Source: JANRKB01 sp033763695
Lineage (GTDB): Bacteria; Planctomycetota; Phycisphaerae; Phycisphaerales; UBA1924
Direction: 5' to 3'
Assembly (NCBI GenBank): GCA_033763695.1
Contig: JANRKB010000020.1
Coordinates: 16,615-80,614, forward strand
DNA: 64,000 nucleotides
The translations under genes and the position numbers were made by a program. Below, piece by piece: positions 45,010-54,613 of the stretch; position 1 is the stretch's first letter, and each line of letters starts with the position of its first letter. The notes beneath the pieces were generated by a model, which worked only from the letters and a program-made list of their open reading frames with translations, was not told where the DNA came from and searched no databases.

Positions 45010-45948
45010 TCACGGCGACCACTGATTCTCTTTCCAGCGCCGCTTGCTCGCGTCGACCCCCTGACTCGCCGCCACCATCGCAATATCCGGCTCGCGCAGC
45101 GGCGTGCCCAGATCCGACACCAACTGCGCGCCCCACGAACGCTGAATACCCGACAACAGCCACGACTCAAGCCGCAACTGCGCCGCCATGTCCTCGTCGC
45201 CCAGCGCCTCGCCCGGGTCGCCCTGGCACATCGGACACACGCGATACTCGTTCACGCCGCGCTTCACCACCCGCTGATTCTGACACTCACGGCAAGGCCA
45301 ACGCGAAGCCTCACGCTCCAGCCCCGCCACACCGCTCGCCGCCCCCGAGTCCGACAACAGCCGCGCGTACCGATCCAGCAGCGCCCGCACCGCCGGATCG
45401 CGAAGCTGTGTGCGTGCCCCGATTCCATCCCCCGCCCGAATCATCCCCAGCACCGTCGCCGCCTTCGTCGCGGTGTCCTCGCGGGCGGCAATTTGCTCCA
45501 GCTCCACCCACGCCGGCGAGCTCCCCTGCGGCCGCAGCGTCAGCGCGATCGACCGCAGCCAACTCGCCTCCTGCCTTCCCTTCGACAGATCCGCGAGCCC
45601 CAACAGCGCACTCGCCGCGATCGCCCCGCCGCCGCCGCGCTGCCGATCCAGATCCACCGCGTGCACATACAGCGCCCGCGCAAGCTGCACGCTGTTGGCG
45701 TCCCGCGCTTCCTCCGCGACATCCTCCGCCAGCGCGAGATACGCCGCGGCATTCTGCCCATCCAGCGTGTTCAGCGCCGCCGCACGACTCGCAATCAGCG
45801 CGTTGTACCGCTCCACTTGCTCGTCGCGCTGCTGCGCGATCGACCCCGGCACACACAGCAGCACCACGCCCGCCAATGCAACCGCCACGCCAACCGCGAC
45901 GCGCGCCAGCCCACCGATGCGCCGTGCTCCTTTGCTTCCGCGCGTCAT
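45010..45948 (-). CDS. Membrane-anchored zinc-ribbon protein of the envelope gene block
   Basis: 312 aa, unknown family. An N-terminal membrane segment (about 15-37, RVAVGVAVALAGVVLLCVPG) is followed by a helical region (40-190) and a four-cysteine ribbon WPCRECQNQRVVKRG...CPMCQGDPG at about 215-242, reminiscent of DnaJ-type or rubredoxin-like knuckles. The start overlaps the stop of the 949-aa gene (ATGA), so it belongs to the VWA-ExbB-ExbD operon. Function not inferable beyond membership. Confidence 0.75.
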   Translation of the reverse strand: MTRGSKGARRIGGLARVAVGVAVALAGVVLLCVPGSIAQQRDEQVERYNALIASRAAALNTLDGQNAAAYLALAEDVAEEARDANSVQLARALYVHAVDLDRQRGGGGAIAASALLGLADLSKGRQEASWLRSIALTLRPQGSSPAWVELEQIAAREDTATKAATVLGMIRAGDGIGARTQLRDPAVRALLDRYARLLSDSGAASGVAGLEREASRWPCRECQNQRVVKRGVNEYRVCPMCQGDPGEALGDEDMAAQLRLESWLLSGIQRSWGAQLVSDLGTPLREPDIAMVAASQGVDASKRRWKENQWSP

Positions 45949-48794
45949 GTCCCACCCCCGCCGCTCGTCGCCGCATCATCCAGCCGCAGCCGCCACAACT
46001 GCACCATCGCACGCTCCGCGGCCCACACCTGCGCCGTCACCTGCTGCGCCCCGCGGCTCGTCTGATCAAACTCGTCCATCACCTGCCGCACGCCTGTCAC
46101 CCGCGCCGGACGCTCCGCCACCACGGCATACGCCATCATCTCCACCAGCGCCGTCTGCTTGGCGACAAACCGCTGCACCGGCCCCACCGCCAGCCGATCC
46201 CGCGCGTCCGCACGCCGCCGGATCGTGTCCAGGCTCATCGGCTCGCGCCCCGTCGCCACCAGCGCCTCCGCCTCCTGTCGCACGCGCCGCATCAGTTCTT
46301 CCGCCGCATGCTCCGGCGAGAGTCCCGCCGCGCCGCTCGCGTCCGCGCGTCCTGCCGCAGATCTTCCCTCATAGCTCTCCGCGATCTTCGCCGAGAGCGC
46401 GTCGATCGTCGTCCCTTCCCCGTCCTTGGCGATGAACTCCAGGCACCGCTGCACCAGCAGCCGCCTTGCCTCGTGCCGCCAACGCGGATCGCGCAGGCTC
46501 GGCAGTGGCCCGCCCGTCGCCATATCAATCAGATCCGAACTATCCACCGTCTGCGGCATCGTCGGCAGCGCCTCAAGCAGCGCATTCACCACCCACCGCT
46601 CGTCGATCAATCGCTTCACCGCCTCGCGTGCCGCACGCCGCACGCTCGACGCCGATCCACCGACCGCGTCGCGCACGATCAGGTCCGCATCACCCGGTGG
46701 AATCGCCGCACCCCGCGACAACTGCGACAACAGCTCGACCCGCGGCTGAATCGCCGTCTGCGCCGCCGCATACTTCACGCCCCACTCCGACAACCGCGAG
46801 GCTGTCGCCTCCGGCTGCTTGGGAGTCGTCGCTGGCAAACGCGGCACATCCTGATCCAGCCCGTCGATCAGCGTCTGCGCGAGTTGCGGCTCGCCGCTGT
46901 ACGCCAGCACCGCCGCCTGACTCAGTCGCGAGAACACCAGCGCATCAGTCAGTTGCTCAACCGCCGAACTCGGCAGGCTCACGCTCACGCGCCGCTCCGC
47001 CGCCGCCACCCACTGCGACCCGGCGACCCGCCGCTCTGTGCCGTCGCCCATCCCCCACGCCTGCGCATACCGATCGCGCATCTCCGCACGCACGCGATCC
47101 ACCGCATCCGGCGGCAGCACCATCGCGATATCCACGCCCTCCGCCGCCGACTTCAGCGCGAGCGCCTTGGTCAACGCGTGCAGATCGCCGCTCGAATACG
47201 ACGGCGTCGCAAACCAGCGCAGCAGCCACGAACGACTCTCTTCGCCTTTCTTCCACGTCAAGCCAGCGACGAGCTCCGCGACGCTCGCCATGTACGCCTC
47301 ACCGCCGCTGGGCTCATTGCTTGAGAGCATCGTCGCCTCAAGCGCGAGCAGCAGCGATCTCTGCCGCGCCGCCGCGTCCGTCAGCGTCGCCCCCGCCACC
47401 GCCCGACGCCACGCATTCCACGCCCGCGGCATGCACGCCGCCGGCTGTGCCAAAGACTTGGCAATCACATTCAGCCGCGCCAGCGCACCCGGCGCGAACT
47501 TCGCCTCTGGCGGCGTGCCAAGCCCCACAAACGCCGCGGCCACACCATCCCGCACCCGCGTCGACGCGGCGATCGACAAATCGCGCTCCGACAGCAATCG
47601 CGTGAGCACGCCCGCTCCCCACGCCGAACGCATGATCGTCACCGGCTCCGTCGATTCGCGCGCCGCACTCGTGATGAACACATCCAGCAACCGATTCGTC
47701 GCGGCATCATCGCGCGCAAGCTTGTACATCGCGTCCAGCACACTCGACAGGCCCGCCTGCGTCCGATCCGTCGACCACTCCGGCCACGAATCCGACCACA
47801 CCTCCAGCGCGACCATCAACCGCTCAAGTGCGGCGTCTCGCTCCGCATCCAAGTCACCGACCGCCGCACGCAACTGCCGCAGCGTCGCATCCGGGTCCGC
47901 AGGCTTGGTCTCCGCCGTTGCCGACGCCGACACCTTGAGATCCGCGTTGCCATTCTCGCGTGTTGCAACCGGCGCACCGCCCGAAGGCACACTCGTCGTG
48001 TTCTCCGTCGCCGGCGGCGCGATCAACCGCAGCACAATCACGAACACGATGATGAGCAGGCCAACCAGACCGCCTCCGACGATTGCGATGCCCCGCACCA
48101 GCGACACGATCGGATCGATCTCCGGCCCGCCCTGCACCACCGCCGAAGGCGTCGAACTGCCGCCCGTCGCGCTTGTCGACACCATCACACGCGGCAGACT
48201 GCTGCCATTCGCCCCGCCCCATCCCGTTGCTGACCCGGCCGCCGAACCAGGCACTGTGCCCGTCGCGCCGCGAGTCTGCCGCGCTTTCACGCCCGCCGCA
48301 CCACCGTTCGTCGCGGACGCACTCGCCCCGCCCGAAGCCGCGGCACGTCGCGTCAAGCCCGACAGCACATCCGCCAGATCATCACTCGGAATCCCCCGCG
48401 CGTGCGCGAGCATCGCAAGCCTGCGCAAGCTCGCACGATTCCATCCGCCCATCGATCCCAGCACCAACACCGCATCCTGCTCAAGCGCGAGCCGCTGGGC
48501 CCGCGCCGCGTCGGCATCCGAACTCCACGCCGAGATCAAGTGGTCGCGCACGCTCGGATCAAGCAACTGCGCCGCCGCCGCGTGCAACGTCAGGCGAAGT
48601 TCATCCGCCTCCGGCGTCGCGCCCTCCGGATGTTCGTTCAGCGCCGCGAGTCTCGCCTCAAGCGCTTCGACGATCTGCGCATTGTTCAGCGAAACCGTCG
48701 GCAGCCCGAGCAGTTCAAATGGTCCAGGATGACCGCCCAGCCCGAGGAATCGCTCCGCCGGCGTCGATCGCTGCATGCCGAAGAGGTCGCTCAT
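45945..48794 (-). CDS. Large membrane protein with J-domain-like N-terminus
   Basis: 949 aa. Residues 20-90 (GHPGPFELLGLPTVSLNNAQ, then LRLTLHAAAAQLLDPSVRDH) resemble a J domain in spacing but lack the HPD tripeptide in its usual place. A Ser/Gly/Ala-rich linker follows, then one transmembrane helix (about 233-258, VGGGLVGLLIIVFVIVLRLI), then about 650 residues of alpha-helical sequence with no domain I recognise. It should span the membrane once, with a large extracytoplasmic part. Its ATG overlaps the stop of the upstream 924-aa gene, and its own stop overlaps the next start (both ATGA). Confidence 0.78.
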   Translation of the reverse strand: MSDLFGMQRSTPAERFLGLGGHPGPFELLGLPTVSLNNAQIVEALEARLAALNEHPEGATPEADELRLTLHAAAAQLLDPSVRDHLISAWSSDADAARAQRLALEQDAVLVLGSMGGWNRASLRRLAMLAHARGIPSDDLADVLSGLTRRAAASGGASASATNGGAAGVKARQTRGATGTVPGSAAGSATGWGGANGSSLPRVMVSTSATGGSSTPSAVVQGGPEIDPIVSLVRGIAIVGGGLVGLLIIVFVIVLRLIAPPATENTTSVPSGGAPVATRENGNADLKVSASATAETKPADPDATLRQLRAAVGDLDAERDAALERLMVALEVWSDSWPEWSTDRTQAGLSSVLDAMYKLARDDAATNRLLDVFITSAARESTEPVTIMRSAWGAGVLTRLLSERDLSIAASTRVRDGVAAAFVGLGTPPEAKFAPGALARLNVIAKSLAQPAACMPRAWNAWRRAVAGATLTDAAARQRSLLLALEATMLSSNEPSGGEAYMASVAELVAGLTWKKGEESRSWLLRWFATPSYSSGDLHALTKALALKSAAEGVDIAMVLPPDAVDRVRAEMRDRYAQAWGMGDGTERRVAGSQWVAAAERRVSVSLPSSAVEQLTDALVFSRLSQAAVLAYSGEPQLAQTLIDGLDQDVPRLPATTPKQPEATASRLSEWGVKYAAAQTAIQPRVELLSQLSRGAAIPPGDADLIVRDAVGGSASSVRRAAREAVKRLIDERWVVNALLEALPTMPQTVDSSDLIDMATGGPLPSLRDPRWRHEARRLLVQRCLEFIAKDGEGTTIDALSAKIAESYEGRSAAGRADASGAAGLSPEHAAEELMRRVRQEAEALVATGREPMSLDTIRRRADARDRLAVGPVQRFVAKQTALVEMMAYAVVAERPARVTGVRQVMDEFDQTSRGAQQVTAQVWAAERAMVQLWRLRLDDAATSGGGGT

Positions 48795-51565
48795 TTCGAC
48801 GCCCCCTTCTTCTCCGGCGTCGTCACCGACACGCCGCCCATCTCGTCATCCAGTTCCTTCAGCTTCGCGTTCCAAGGCTCCGGGCCATACTCAGGATGCA
48901 ACAACTTGAGCTGCCCCATCGCCTCCACGGCACGCGTGCGATCCGTCTTCATCAGCAGTCGAATCGTCTGATAGCGTGCCTCAAACCATGCCCGCGAATC
49001 CGCCTCGACACCCGTCAGCATCGCGCGCCACGCATCCAGCGCAAGCGGCACATCGCCCGCGTCCTCCGCCAGCGACCCGAGCCGCCGCAGCAGCGCGTCA
49101 TTCAGCACGCCCGCTTCCATCGCCGATCGATCCAGCTTGATCGCCACGTCACGCATCGCCACGTCGCGCTCCGACGTCCACAGCAACGCGCACGCCTCCG
49201 CAAGCTGGGCATACACCGATGCCACCTGCGGCTCGCTCGGCAGGTTCTTCCCCGCCTCAAACTGCGCCACCACCCGCGCGCCGACCACCACGAGCGCCCG
49301 CGCCGCCGCGACGCTTCCTGGGCTTGCCCGCCAGACGTCCAAGCGCCGACGATACATGAGCCGATCGCCCGCGGGCGCATATCCGCCGCCCGCCAGCACA
49401 AGCTGCCCCAGCGTCTGCTCCGCTGCGGCATCATCGCCGCGCGCCAGATGAATCTGCAGCCGCCGAAACAGCACTTCCCCCGCATAACTCGCCGACGCCA
49501 CGCCGTTCTTGCTCGCCAGCCGCTCAAGCGTGTCCAGCGCACGCGACGCCGCGTTCAAGTCCGGCGGCGACATCGCGAGTGCGGCCTCCGCCATCTGCCG
49601 CAGCCGCACATCAAGTCCCTTCGGCGGTTCCGCACTGCTCGCCAGCGCGACTTCATCCGCCCCCGCAATCTCGTTGGCCACTTCAAAGAATCGACGCGCC
49701 GCTTCGGTGCGGCTCGCCGCAGGCGCGCCGCGGAACATGCGGAACAGAATCGACGACGCATGCCGCCGCGAGATGTCGTACAGCGCCTCGCCCTTGGCGA
49801 TCGTCAGCAGCGTGCGCACCGCGTCCTCGTCCGACACCAGCCCGTCGCCAGAACGACGCAGCAGCAGCTTGGCCGCGTTCTCCGTCCCCGGGAACAGCTG
49901 CAAGTACAAGATGCTCACGCGATCACGCTCAGTGGCGAGCGACGGCTTGCCGTTGTCCACCGCTTTATCCAGCGCGACGACCGCGTACCACAGCGCATCG
50001 CGCTTCTCATTCTCCGTCGGCGCACTGTCCGACGCCGCGACAAACACCCCCGCCGCATCGCCCAGGTCACCCGCATAGAACAGACTCAGCGCCCGCAGCA
50101 TCAGCGCCTTGGCGCGATCTCCCGAGTACCGCGCGGCATCGAGGCTCGCCGCCGCCTGCTCGAACAACCCCGCCGCATCGCGATACCGCCCCACCAGCGT
50201 GTTGTCGCGCGTCGGGTGATCCGCGTTTCCCGCAGTTGTGTGCGTCGCCCGCGCCTTGTCATAGATCTGCAAGCCGCGGATGTACTGCCCCATGAAGCCC
50301 TGCTGCCCCACCGGCGCAGTGCCATACCGCTGCACCAGATCAAGCACCTGCCCCGCCTCACCCACCGCGATCAGATCGCCCAACGCAACCTGCGCCAGCC
50401 GTTCCATGATCGAACGCGTCTCGGGCAAGATACTCGTCGTCGACGCGCCTTCCAACGCCAGCACCGCGAGCAATCGCGCGGCTTCTGTCGACAGCGGCTT
50501 GATGCTCGCGCCCCCGCCCGTCCCGCCGCGCCGGTCGCGAACCGCCGCCTCAATATCCGACCATCGCCCCGCGCCCGCAAAGATGATCAACTTCGCGTGC
50601 AGCAGTTGATCCGCCGCTGCCGGCGAAACCTCATTCCCCTGATCGAGCGCGGCAAGCCACGCCAACGCATCGACGTTGTTGCCGCGCAGCGCCGACGCCA
50701 GCGCACACCCCACCGCCGCCCGCGCGACGTGCTCATACTTCAGCAGCCCCGCGGGGATGCGATCGACCGTCGCCGGCTTCCCGCTCGGCGCGTTGAGCAG
50801 TCCGCCAAACTGCACCATCGCCGCCTGCGCAAACGCCGGGTTCTTATCAACCACCGCGAGGTAATAGCTCGACCACCCCGCGTAATACCGTGCCAGCGAA
50901 CGCAGCCGCCGCGACTCGTTCAACTCTGACTTCAGCCCCTGCGGGTCGATCTCGCGACCGTTCTCCTCGCGCCGCTCCATCGCATCGACGCGATTGTCCA
51001 GCTTCCCCGCCAGTTCCGTGAACGACGGCCCCACCTCGCGCAGCACCCGCGCCGCCTCCGCGACCTCTTCGGGTTTCGCCAGCCGCAGCCGATCTCGCTC
51101 GACATCCTGCTGCGCCTTGAGGTACGTCACCTTCAGCAGATTGATCCGCAGTTCAAACGTCGGCGCCTCCGCCACGTTCTTGAGCAGATCGCGCGCCTGC
51201 GCCTCCACCGCGCGCCGATGCTCCGCGTCCGGCGCCTCGTTCAGCAGGCGAACAAACAGTGTTCCCATCCGCTCCGCGATGCGCACCCGCTCCGCCCCGC
51301 TCGACTCTTTCAACCGTTGCCGCAGATGCACCGCCAGCAGTTCGTCAAGGCCGCGCTGCTCCAGATAATGCTCCAGCCGCGCCGCCGGCGTCAGCAGTGT
51401 TTCCGCCGCGGCGTTCGCGCCCTCGGCGTTCTGGCCTTCCGCCGGCGCAGACTGCTGCCCATACCCCGCGGGCACCACCGCCAGCGCCGCAGCCACTGCC
51501 ACCAGCACGCCGCGTGCTCGCGCCGCCGCCGCCCGTTGCGCGTTGTCCTCACGCCGCCGGCACAT
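48791..51565 (-). CDS. Large secreted helical-repeat (TPR-like) protein
   Basis: 924 aa from ATG 51565, chosen because GAGGA lies 7 nt upstream; an ATG at 51592 is an alternative. Sec signal peptide (RGVLVAVAAALAVVPAGYGQ). The rest is alpha-helical with tetratricopeptide-like pairs (GLLKYEHVARAAVGCALASA, then LYQLAKLL-type helices such as KALMLRALSLFYAGDLGDAA). Such scaffolds usually bind partner proteins in the periplasm. Its start lies inside the 3' end of exbD2 (17-nt overlap) and its stop overlaps the next gene's ATG. Confidence 0.78.
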   Translation of the reverse strand: MCRRREDNAQRAAAARARGVLVAVAAALAVVPAGYGQQSAPAEGQNAEGANAAAETLLTPAARLEHYLEQRGLDELLAVHLRQRLKESSGAERVRIAERMGTLFVRLLNEAPDAEHRRAVEAQARDLLKNVAEAPTFELRINLLKVTYLKAQQDVERDRLRLAKPEEVAEAARVLREVGPSFTELAGKLDNRVDAMERREENGREIDPQGLKSELNESRRLRSLARYYAGWSSYYLAVVDKNPAFAQAAMVQFGGLLNAPSGKPATVDRIPAGLLKYEHVARAAVGCALASALRGNNVDALAWLAALDQGNEVSPAAADQLLHAKLIIFAGAGRWSDIEAAVRDRRGGTGGGASIKPLSTEAARLLAVLALEGASTTSILPETRSIMERLAQVALGDLIAVGEAGQVLDLVQRYGTAPVGQQGFMGQYIRGLQIYDKARATHTTAGNADHPTRDNTLVGRYRDAAGLFEQAAASLDAARYSGDRAKALMLRALSLFYAGDLGDAAGVFVAASDSAPTENEKRDALWYAVVALDKAVDNGKPSLATERDRVSILYLQLFPGTENAAKLLLRRSGDGLVSDEDAVRTLLTIAKGEALYDISRRHASSILFRMFRGAPAASRTEAARRFFEVANEIAGADEVALASSAEPPKGLDVRLRQMAEAALAMSPPDLNAASRALDTLERLASKNGVASASYAGEVLFRRLQIHLARGDDAAAEQTLGQLVLAGGGYAPAGDRLMYRRRLDVWRASPGSVAAARALVVVGARVVAQFEAGKNLPSEPQVASVYAQLAEACALLWTSERDVAMRDVAIKLDRSAMEAGVLNDALLRRLGSLAEDAGDVPLALDAWRAMLTGVEADSRAWFEARYQTIRLLMKTDRTRAVEAMGQLKLLHPEYGPEPWNAKLKELDDEMGGVSVTTPEKKGASK

Positions 51566-51992
51566 AGCTGATCCTCGTAAATCCCGCGTCATGCGCCGCC
51601 TGCAGCGCCGCCGCCGCTGCGTCCACCGTCACCGTCCCCGGCACACGCACAATCACACCCTGCGCCTTGGGCAGTTCGCGCAGCAGCGACTCCAGTTCCT
51701 TCCGGCTCGTCAGCACCCGCGATCCCATCCGATATACCGCGCGTCCGCTCGGACCCGGCTCAACACTCACCACCTGCGGCGTCAGATCCGCCACGCTCGA
51801 CGCATCGCTCGTCCCCGTTGCCGCCAGAGCCTTCTTCTCCACCCGCAGGCCCGCGCTCAGTTCCGCCTCTTCCGGCGCAAGACTGCCCGCGATCAAGAAG
51901 TAGATCAAGATGAACAGCACCACGTCGATAAATGCCGTCAGCGGCAGCCGGATGATCGACGGATGAATCTTCGCCGGGGGCATGAATCTCAC
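51549..51992 (-). CDS. exbD: ExbD/TolR-family protein (second copy)
   Basis: 147 aa. One N-terminal membrane helix with the conserved Asp: LTAFIDVVLFILIYFLIAGS (about 18-38). A periplasmic domain follows, ending TVTVDAAAAALQAAHDAGFT + RISYVP. ExbD/TolR proteins work with ExbB/TolQ to turn proton flow into motion in the periplasm. It differs from the copy just upstream in its shorter loop and lack of a LDAQGQL-type strand. ATGA overlap with that copy. Confidence 0.9.
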   Translation of the reverse strand: MRFMPPAKIHPSIIRLPLTAFIDVVLFILIYFLIAGSLAPEEAELSAGLRVEKKALAATGTSDASSVADLTPQVVSVEPGPSGRAVYRMGSRVLTSRKELESLLRELPKAQGVIVRVPGTVTVDAAAAALQAAHDAGFTRISYVPAA

Positions 51993-52429
51993 GGCACGCC
52001 CCCTTCCTCGCCCGTCGTGCTCAGCGACCAGTCCCGCGCCCCCAGCTCCGCCAGCGCAAGCGCCAACCGATTCAAGTGCCGCGACGAACAGTTGCGATCC
52101 GCCCGCACAATCAACCCAGCACGCTGCGTCGCCTCGCCTTGCTCGCGCTCTTTCCGCTCCACCGCCAGCACCGCGGGCAGCCGCTCCAGCGGCACTTCGC
52201 TCCCCATGATCCGCAGTTGCCCCTGCGCGTCCAGATCAATCACCACCGCCGTGCTCCGCGGCGCGGCCTCCGGCCCGCCCGCCTGCGCGGGCAGATCCAT
52301 CGGCGTGTTCTCCAGCTGCGAAAACTGCGACGACATCATGAAAAACACAATGAGCAACATCACCACGTCGATCATCGACGTCAGGTCAAACCCCGCCTCC
52401 GGCATTTCCTTGGGCTTGCGGAAGATCAC
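51989..52429 (-). CDS. exbD: ExbD/TolR-family protein (first copy)
   Basis: 146 aa. FDLTSMIDVVMLLIVFFMMS is the N-terminal membrane helix with the proton-channel Asp (about residue 21). The periplasmic domain has STAVVIDLDAQGQLRIMGSE, typical of ExbD. It overlaps the ExbB/TolQ gene by 4 nt and the second ExbD by 4 nt, so the three are made together. Two different ExbD copies suggest a hetero-oligomer around one channel. Confidence 0.92.
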   Translation of the reverse strand: MIFRKPKEMPEAGFDLTSMIDVVMLLIVFFMMSSQFSQLENTPMDLPAQAGGPEAAPRSTAVVIDLDAQGQLRIMGSEVPLERLPAVLAVERKEREQGEATQRAGLIVRADRNCSSRHLNRLALALAELGARDWSLSTTGEEGGVP

Positions 52430-53253
52430 GTCGCGGCCACTCCACGCGCTCCCTGCGCTGCTCCCGCTGCTCCCGCCGCCCCATTCGTCGCACCCGCCGC
52501 CGCCGCGCCCGGGCGCACCTGCGCCGCCGCACGCGCGCCGCCGCCGCCCGACTCCAGCACACCCGCAAGGTCATCGGCGATCACCGCGACATCCGACGCG
52601 AGCCGATCCAGTCGCCGCCGGAACATCGAGTACGCGATCGTCGCCGGGATCGCCACCATCAAGCCTTCCGCAGTCGTCACCAGCGCGAGCGACATGAAGT
52701 CCGCCAGTTGCTGCGAGCGCTCCGCGCCCTTGAGCCCGCCGATCGACGCGAACGCGCCGATCATGCCAAACACCGTGCCCAACAGGCCCATCATCGGCCC
52801 CACCGCCGCGATGATCGCGAGTCCTTCCACCGGCTTGAGCATCCGCTCCATCTCGCGCTGCCCCGCCTCCTCCAGCGCCGACCTGATCTCCAGGAAGCCA
52901 AACGGCGATCGCGCACACCGCTGCAGCGCGGAGCCGAACAACCCGGTCAGGAAGCATCGCTTGTCCGGCGTCGCGCACAGTTCCATCGCGCCGCGCACGT
53001 CGTTGCTCCGCACCATCCGCGTCAGCGCCTCGACAATCTCTGGCGGTGCCATGCGGTTCCGCTGCGCCTGCAGCAGGTGCGTGATCGTCAGCGCGACCGC
53101 GATAATCGACACGATCAGGATGAGATAGCCGACGAGTCCACCCGCGTGGATGTATTCCAGCAGCGAGCGCGACTCCAATCCGGCATCCGCCCCCAGCGTC
53201 TGCCCCACCATGCTCATGCCGACTTGAATCAGATTGGTGTGAGTTTCAGTCAC
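52426..53253 (-). CDS. exbB: MotA/TolQ/ExbB proton-channel protein
   Basis: About 275 aa from GTG 53253 (MTETHTNLIQVGMSM); the frame is open upstream, and the start is moderately sure. Three membrane helices are visible: VGYLILIVSIIAVALTITHL (near 45), GLAIIAAVGPMMGLLGTVFG + MIGAF (near 150) and SLALVTTAEGLMVAIPATIA (near 195). The last two carry the small-residue/Thr pattern that lines the proton path. A C-terminal Ala/Gly-rich cytoplasmic tail ends the protein. It precedes two ExbD genes and follows a secreted TPR-like gene, in the VWA-led operon. Confidence 0.92.
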   Translation of the reverse strand: MTETHTNLIQVGMSMVGQTLGADAGLESRSLLEYIHAGGLVGYLILIVSIIAVALTITHLLQAQRNRMAPPEIVEALTRMVRSNDVRGAMELCATPDKRCFLTGLFGSALQRCARSPFGFLEIRSALEEAGQREMERMLKPVEGLAIIAAVGPMMGLLGTVFGMIGAFASIGGLKGAERSQQLADFMSLALVTTAEGLMVAIPATIAYSMFRRRLDRLASDVAVIADDLAGVLESGGGGARAAAQVRPGAAAAGATNGAAGAAGAAQGARGVAAT

Positions 53254-53317
53254 GATCGGTACGTCTCCCAAAGTCTTCGCGAAATCTCGCGCCCCACGCC
53301 GCCCGACAACCCAGCCT

Positions 53318-54613
53318 TCACTTCTCAGAACCTGTCTTTGCGTCCTTCTGCGCCGCGCTTTCCGCCGCTCGCTCCTCTCGCGGAGCCGCACGAGGCATCG
53401 CCGACGCACCGCGGATCAAGGGCTTGATCACGCTCCACTCCATCGCCGGATGATCCGGATACCGCCGCGACAGATCCGCCAGCACCACCGTCGCGCCCGC
53501 CGAATCACCCCGCGCCGCCATCGTCGCCGCCGCTTCCGCGATCGCGACGCCGGTCAGATACACGTCGCTCCCATCCTCGCGTGCCGCCAGCATCAGCAGG
53601 TGCAGCAGTCCTTCACGCTTTTGTTCATCATCCTGCTCGAGGATCAGACTCCGCCCCAGACCAACGCGGCACCACGCATCCTGCCACGCCGGAATCGCCC
53701 CCTTCAGCCGCGCCGCCAGCCCAGCGCGTGCCTCGCGCCGCGTTGCATCATCGCCGATCCGCGCCGCCACCACCTGCCACACCAATCGCTGCGCATCGCT
53801 CCATGTCGTGTCCAGCGCCGGCAGCCGCGTGCTTAGCCCGCTCTCAAACCGCGCCGCCTGCACATACAAGTCCTTCAACTGCTGCGCCCGCCCCGGCCCC
53901 GCCTCGGGAGGCATCGCCTCCGCACCCGCCAGCGCCTTCACCGCGGGCACGCCCAACCACACCGGCGGCAGCGTCGTCACCAGTCCCGTGGTCGCGTCCA
54001 TCGTGCCCGCCAGCACGCTTTCCGCGCGATCAAACGAACTCACACCCGGACCCTTGCCCGCGTCCGGCGCAACCTCACCGGCGATCATCCAATCTGTCCA
54101 CGACTCAACCGCCAGCGTCTGCGCCCCACGCGCCAGCCGACAACGCAGCAGCCCCGCGAACACGGCACACGCCGTCGGCCCGCCGCGCATCTGGTACGTC
54201 TTGGCGAGCGGCTCCAGCACGCTCTCAGCGCCGACATCATCGCCGCGATCAAGCCGCGCGATCCCGCGCCATGCCGCGTCGCTCGTCTTCTCGTACTGCC
54301 GCGCCGCGTCCGCCAGCGTCCCGCGCACCGATCGCACCTGATGCCACGACAGCATCCGCGCGCTCGACACACCCGCGACCAGTTCGCCCACGCTCACACC
54401 ATCGACGCTCACCGCCACCACACCGAGCTGCTCACCGCGCCCGCCACGCAAGACCGCGACCGACTCCGCGGCCTGCTCAGTCGCAGCCGCGCCCGCGGCA
54501 GGCGCCGACCCGCCGCCAGCCCCCGGCTCTGCCTTGGGCTGCGCCGCCGCCACGCCGCTCATCGCCATCAGGCCGAGCACGCCAAGCGTCCAGGTGTGGT
54601 TTCTCCACGTCAC
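53318..54613 (-). CDS. Secreted TPR-like protein of the envelope gene block
   Basis: 431 aa from GTG 54613, whose codon overlaps the VWA stop (GTGA). A Sec signal peptide (WTLGVLGLMAMSGVAAAQ) is followed by an Ala/Gly-rich linker and about 340 residues of helical repeats, e.g. LADAARQYEKTSDAAWRGIA, LKDLYVQAARFESGLSTRLP and GLLHLLMLAAREDGSDVYLT. Unknown family; TPR/SEL-like by helix spacing only. The next gene (ExbB) begins 64 nt later. Confidence 0.75.
   Translation of the reverse strand: MTWRNHTWTLGVLGLMAMSGVAAAQPKAEPGAGGGSAPAAGAAATEQAAESVAVLRGGRGEQLGVVAVSVDGVSVGELVAGVSSARMLSWHQVRSVRGTLADAARQYEKTSDAAWRGIARLDRGDDVGAESVLEPLAKTYQMRGGPTACAVFAGLLRCRLARGAQTLAVESWTDWMIAGEVAPDAGKGPGVSSFDRAESVLAGTMDATTGLVTTLPPVWLGVPAVKALAGAEAMPPEAGPGRAQQLKDLYVQAARFESGLSTRLPALDTTWSDAQRLVWQVVAARIGDDATRREARAGLAARLKGAIPAWQDAWCRVGLGRSLILEQDDEQKREGLLHLLMLAAREDGSDVYLTGVAIAEAAATMAARGDSAGATVVLADLSRRYPDHPAMEWSVIKPLIRGASAMPRAAPREERAAESAAQKDAKTGSEK

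Noticed and set aside
44742..47324. 860-codon open frame on the plus strand
   Set aside because: Shadow of the tRNA-binding, zinc-ribbon and 949-aa genes; low-complexity protein.
48083..50929. 948-codon open frame antisense to the ExbB-operon genes
   Set aside because: Arg/Pro/His-rich shadow of the real minus-strand genes; no start signal.
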